A DNA stretch of 64,000 bases from Ziziphus jujuba (lineage: Eukaryota > Streptophyta > Magnoliopsida > Rosales > Rhamnaceae): positions 26,516,001 to 26,580,000 of the forward strand of contig NC_083384.1 in assembly GCF_031755915.1 (NCBI RefSeq). Direction: 5' to 3'. Position numbers and translations under genes: made by a program. The notes beneath the pieces are model-generated. The model worked only from the letters and a program-made list of their open reading frames with translations, was not told the DNA's origin and did not search any database. Position 1 is the stretch's first letter, and the number at the start of each line of letters is the position of its first letter. Positions 61,440 through 64,000 of the stretch are shown here, one piece after another.

Positions 61440-63660
61440 GAAGTTAGACTTTTGGTTGTCTTTAAGGAGTTCAAGGTGAAAGTGAAGCTATAGAAGAATA
61501 AGAAGTTGAAAGCTGTGAGGTTTGATAGGGTGATGAATATTATGGTAGATATGACAGGATTGGACAGAACCCAATGTCATTTGTAATTTATTTGTTTGAA
61601 TGTGGCATTGATGCATAGTTTACAATATCAGGTACTCCTTAGCAAGTGGCATAGTTCAGAGGAGGAACCACAATGTTGATCGATATAGTGCAATGTGTTG
61701 GCAAATTTTAATTTGCCATTGTGTTTGTGGGTTGTTATGCCGAGTTTACACATTTTCTTATGTATGTATGAGGTTATAAAGCTGAGATTGTGATGTATAA
61801 TTCAAATATTAAGAAGTTAGACTCGAAATCCTTTAACTATTATTATTATTATTATTATTATTTTTGTTATTAAAAAAAAATAGAGATCCAGGGGTTCTAG
61901 ATTTCGTTGTTCATCTTAAACCATTAGGGTTGTTAAACTAAATATGGCTATTTATTTTGAGAATGTTTTAATTTTTTGTAAGAGCAAAGGTCCAAAGATT
62001 CTTGTTTTTTTAGAGAAGAAAGTTTATTGATTCCCAATGTTGATGTTCCTATCAGAGATTTTGTTCTTCAATAATTGTGGAAGTAATAGTCAGTTAGTAT
62101 TGAACTCGTTGACATAGAATGAAATATTTTGGTTACAGCTGATGCTGAGATGTATTTTTTTAGAAGGTCATAGAGGGTTCAAAAATTTATTATATTTGAT
62201 CACTATAAGATTTATTTGCAAGAACATGAGTTTAATATAAATGATGAATTGGATTTAGTCACTTATGAAGAAGAAAATAAGCAGTTCAGTGTCTATTTTG
62301 GTTTAGTTGCCTAAAGGTAGCAAACTTATTGAATACAAATAGATTTATAAGACCAAGAGAGACTCCAATAGTCAAATGAATAGGTACAAACTGGACTCAT
62401 TACTGAAGGGTTTAGCCAAAAGGAGGAAATTAACTATAAAGAAACATTCTATCATATATCCACAAAAGGTTCTCTTAGAATCATTAAGGCAATTGTTGTT
62501 AATTTGATTTAGAGTTGTATTATATAGAAGTTAGAATTGCTTTGTTAAATGGATTTTGTATTTGAATGTGTATGTATATGATCCAACCAATTGGCTTCCG
62601 AGCAATGGGGGAATGAAAATTTGCTTTGTAAATATAATATGTCTATTTATGATTTTAAGTAAGCCTCGTGCAGTGATATCTCATTTTTTTTTTTTATAAA
62701 GTTGACACCTAAAATAGTTTTAGGGAGAATGTTGTTAATCTATGCATATTTTTAAGGGTTAGTTGGAGCAATGTAATATTTATAGTATTGTATATTGAAA
62801 ACATACTGTTAGCTTTCATTGATACTAATATATTGAAACTGTTGTTGTGTAGCTATTTTGAAATGAAAGATCTTAGAGAAATTTTATTGGTACTAAAAAC
62901 AAAGATTCTTCAAGATAAGGCTAATTGTGTATTGTAATTATCTTAGTTAGAGCCTATGTTGATTGGATTGTATTATGTTTTAATATGAAAAAATATTCTC
63001 CTAATATGGTATTAGTGGTATCCATGATAAGCTCTCTAGGGATTTGTGTCCCAAGAATGAGAAAGTGATATAATGAACTAATAATAATAGTCCAGTATTC
63101 TTTTGTATTTAGCAGTTTGTTATTCATTTAAAATTGCACACTATTGGATATTGTTTGTGTTGTGGGTATGTTCTTGTAAATGCTTAAATAGTCTCGATTA
63201 TGTGTACTATGCAATAGCTATTTTTGTTTTGAGATTAGCACACCACTACTTTGTTGCAGTGGGGTTTTCTGAGCTGATTTAATGTATATATATAGATGTT
63301 TAAATGTTTAACATGGGGAATGTTATTTATCATGGTAGTTGAAGCTCTTTTATAAATCAATGTTGGACAAACATTTATAGCTTCATTGATTGTACAGGCA
63401 GAATATATGGCTTATTTTGAGACTATGATCCATGCTTTTGGGAGCATTTTTGTTATATGGCCTATAATGTTATTTTGTAGTAATTCTACAGTTGTATCAT
63501 TTTAAAGAGAGTCTCATTTTGTTGTGTACACGTCTACTACAATATGGTAGTAGACTCACTAATAAAGGCTAGCCTATACACTTGTTTGAGGAGCATATGT
63601 CTCTGTATGAGTGTGTAGTAGTTGAAACTGCTATAACTTAGTGGGAGTTTTGTAATTAAT
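61440..63660 (+). pseudogene. Ty1-copia integrase-RT-RNase H remnant
   Basis: Short recognisable pieces follow the order of a copia pol gene on the + strand. An integrase-core part is at about 61465-61640 (KNKKLKAVRFDR). An integrase C-terminal part with KKLDSK is near 61810, followed by an ATT repeat. The pre-RT stretch (IYLQEHEFNINDELD) is near 62210-62260 and the RT start (KTKRDSN) near 62350. RT parts (EMKDLREILLVLKTKILQDK) are near 62860-62920, and RNase H pieces (QAEYMAYFETMIHAFGSI, SNSTVV) at 63390-63505. Stops and frameshifts are frequent. The element has no gag in this orientation and no LTR was paired. Confidence 0.7.
61835..61862 (+). repeat. (ATT)n microsatellite inside the copia pol remnant
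   Basis: Eight or more ATT units interrupt the integrase C-terminal region, so they arose after the element lost function. Confidence 0.8.
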
Positions 63661-64000
63661 AATCATTTCCATGTTTTATGTAGTATATATTGACTATTGC
63701 CTTGTGAGCAATATATGTATGTATGTAGATCATTATAATGTGATATTTATTACACATATTGTTATTCCTTATACTAACAGGCCTATATGAGACTTTAGTC
63801 TCTGTGTATATATGTATGTTGATCCATAGGTACCACTGTGAATCCCTACTACTTGGTTTAAGTATGTTGTTGCACCCTGTTGGTACGCAACGTGCTTGAA
63901 TGAAATAGTATCATATGTTGAGGGATTGCATGTGGTAAGGTAACTCTCTATTACCTAAACTGAGTTTATAGCATGTAAAGTACTTAGTTGAAATGGTATC
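63661..64000. other. 3' flank of the copia remnant
   Basis: Non-coding, with TATG-rich runs; it could include the start of a 3' LTR running out of the window, but no matching repeat is present to prove it. Confidence 0.3.

Overview
The window is eudicot nuclear DNA. It is AT-rich and full of A/T homopolymers and (TA)n tracts, its genes have many GT-AG introns, and its repeats are plant types: Ty1-copia, TRIM, a Mutator-like MITE and an endogenous pararetrovirus. No bacterial or organellar genes were seen.

Two complete genes could be built exon by exon. On the + strand, 14269-16737 encodes a CYP87A-type cytochrome P450 (9 exons, 478 codons). On the - strand, 26380-17382 encodes the gamete fusogen HAP2/GCS1 (18 exons, 688 codons). 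The two are convergent, with stop codons about 645 bp apart. A possible last exon of another + strand gene lies at 276-371.

Layout: 1-800 possible gene 3' end; 800-8800 AT-rich intergenic DNA with one decayed, internally duplicated coding relic on the - strand (6040-6850); 8797-11548 a copia element with both LTRs and a shrunken, broken interior; 11550-14268 intergenic DNA and the P450 promoter; 14269-26380 the two genes; about 27110-32861 a decayed endogenous pararetrovirus (Caulimoviridae) in circularly permuted order, from polyprotein 3' end through intergenic promoter and movement protein to coat protein, protease and the first part of RT; 32862-57292 a 24.4-kb tandem array; 57293-64000 nested retroelement debris, with a copia gag relic on the - strand, three tRNA-like repeats, one intact TRIM with a 5-bp target duplication, and a copia integrase/RT/RNase H relic on the + strand.

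The array is the most unusual part. It has about 16 diverged copies of a unit near 1.3 kb. Each unit carries a broken copia gag N-terminal fragment, a second stretch that stays open for about 120 codons in several copies, a short cassette with splice-like borders, and an (AT)n tract at a fixed place. Six consecutive units hold a Mutator-like MITE (about 1 kb, roughly 165-bp inverted termini, 9-bp target duplication) at exactly the same site, so the insertion came before their amplification. The array starts where the viral sequence breaks off. I found no operon-like or defence-like gene system. The novelty here lies in repeat structure and history.
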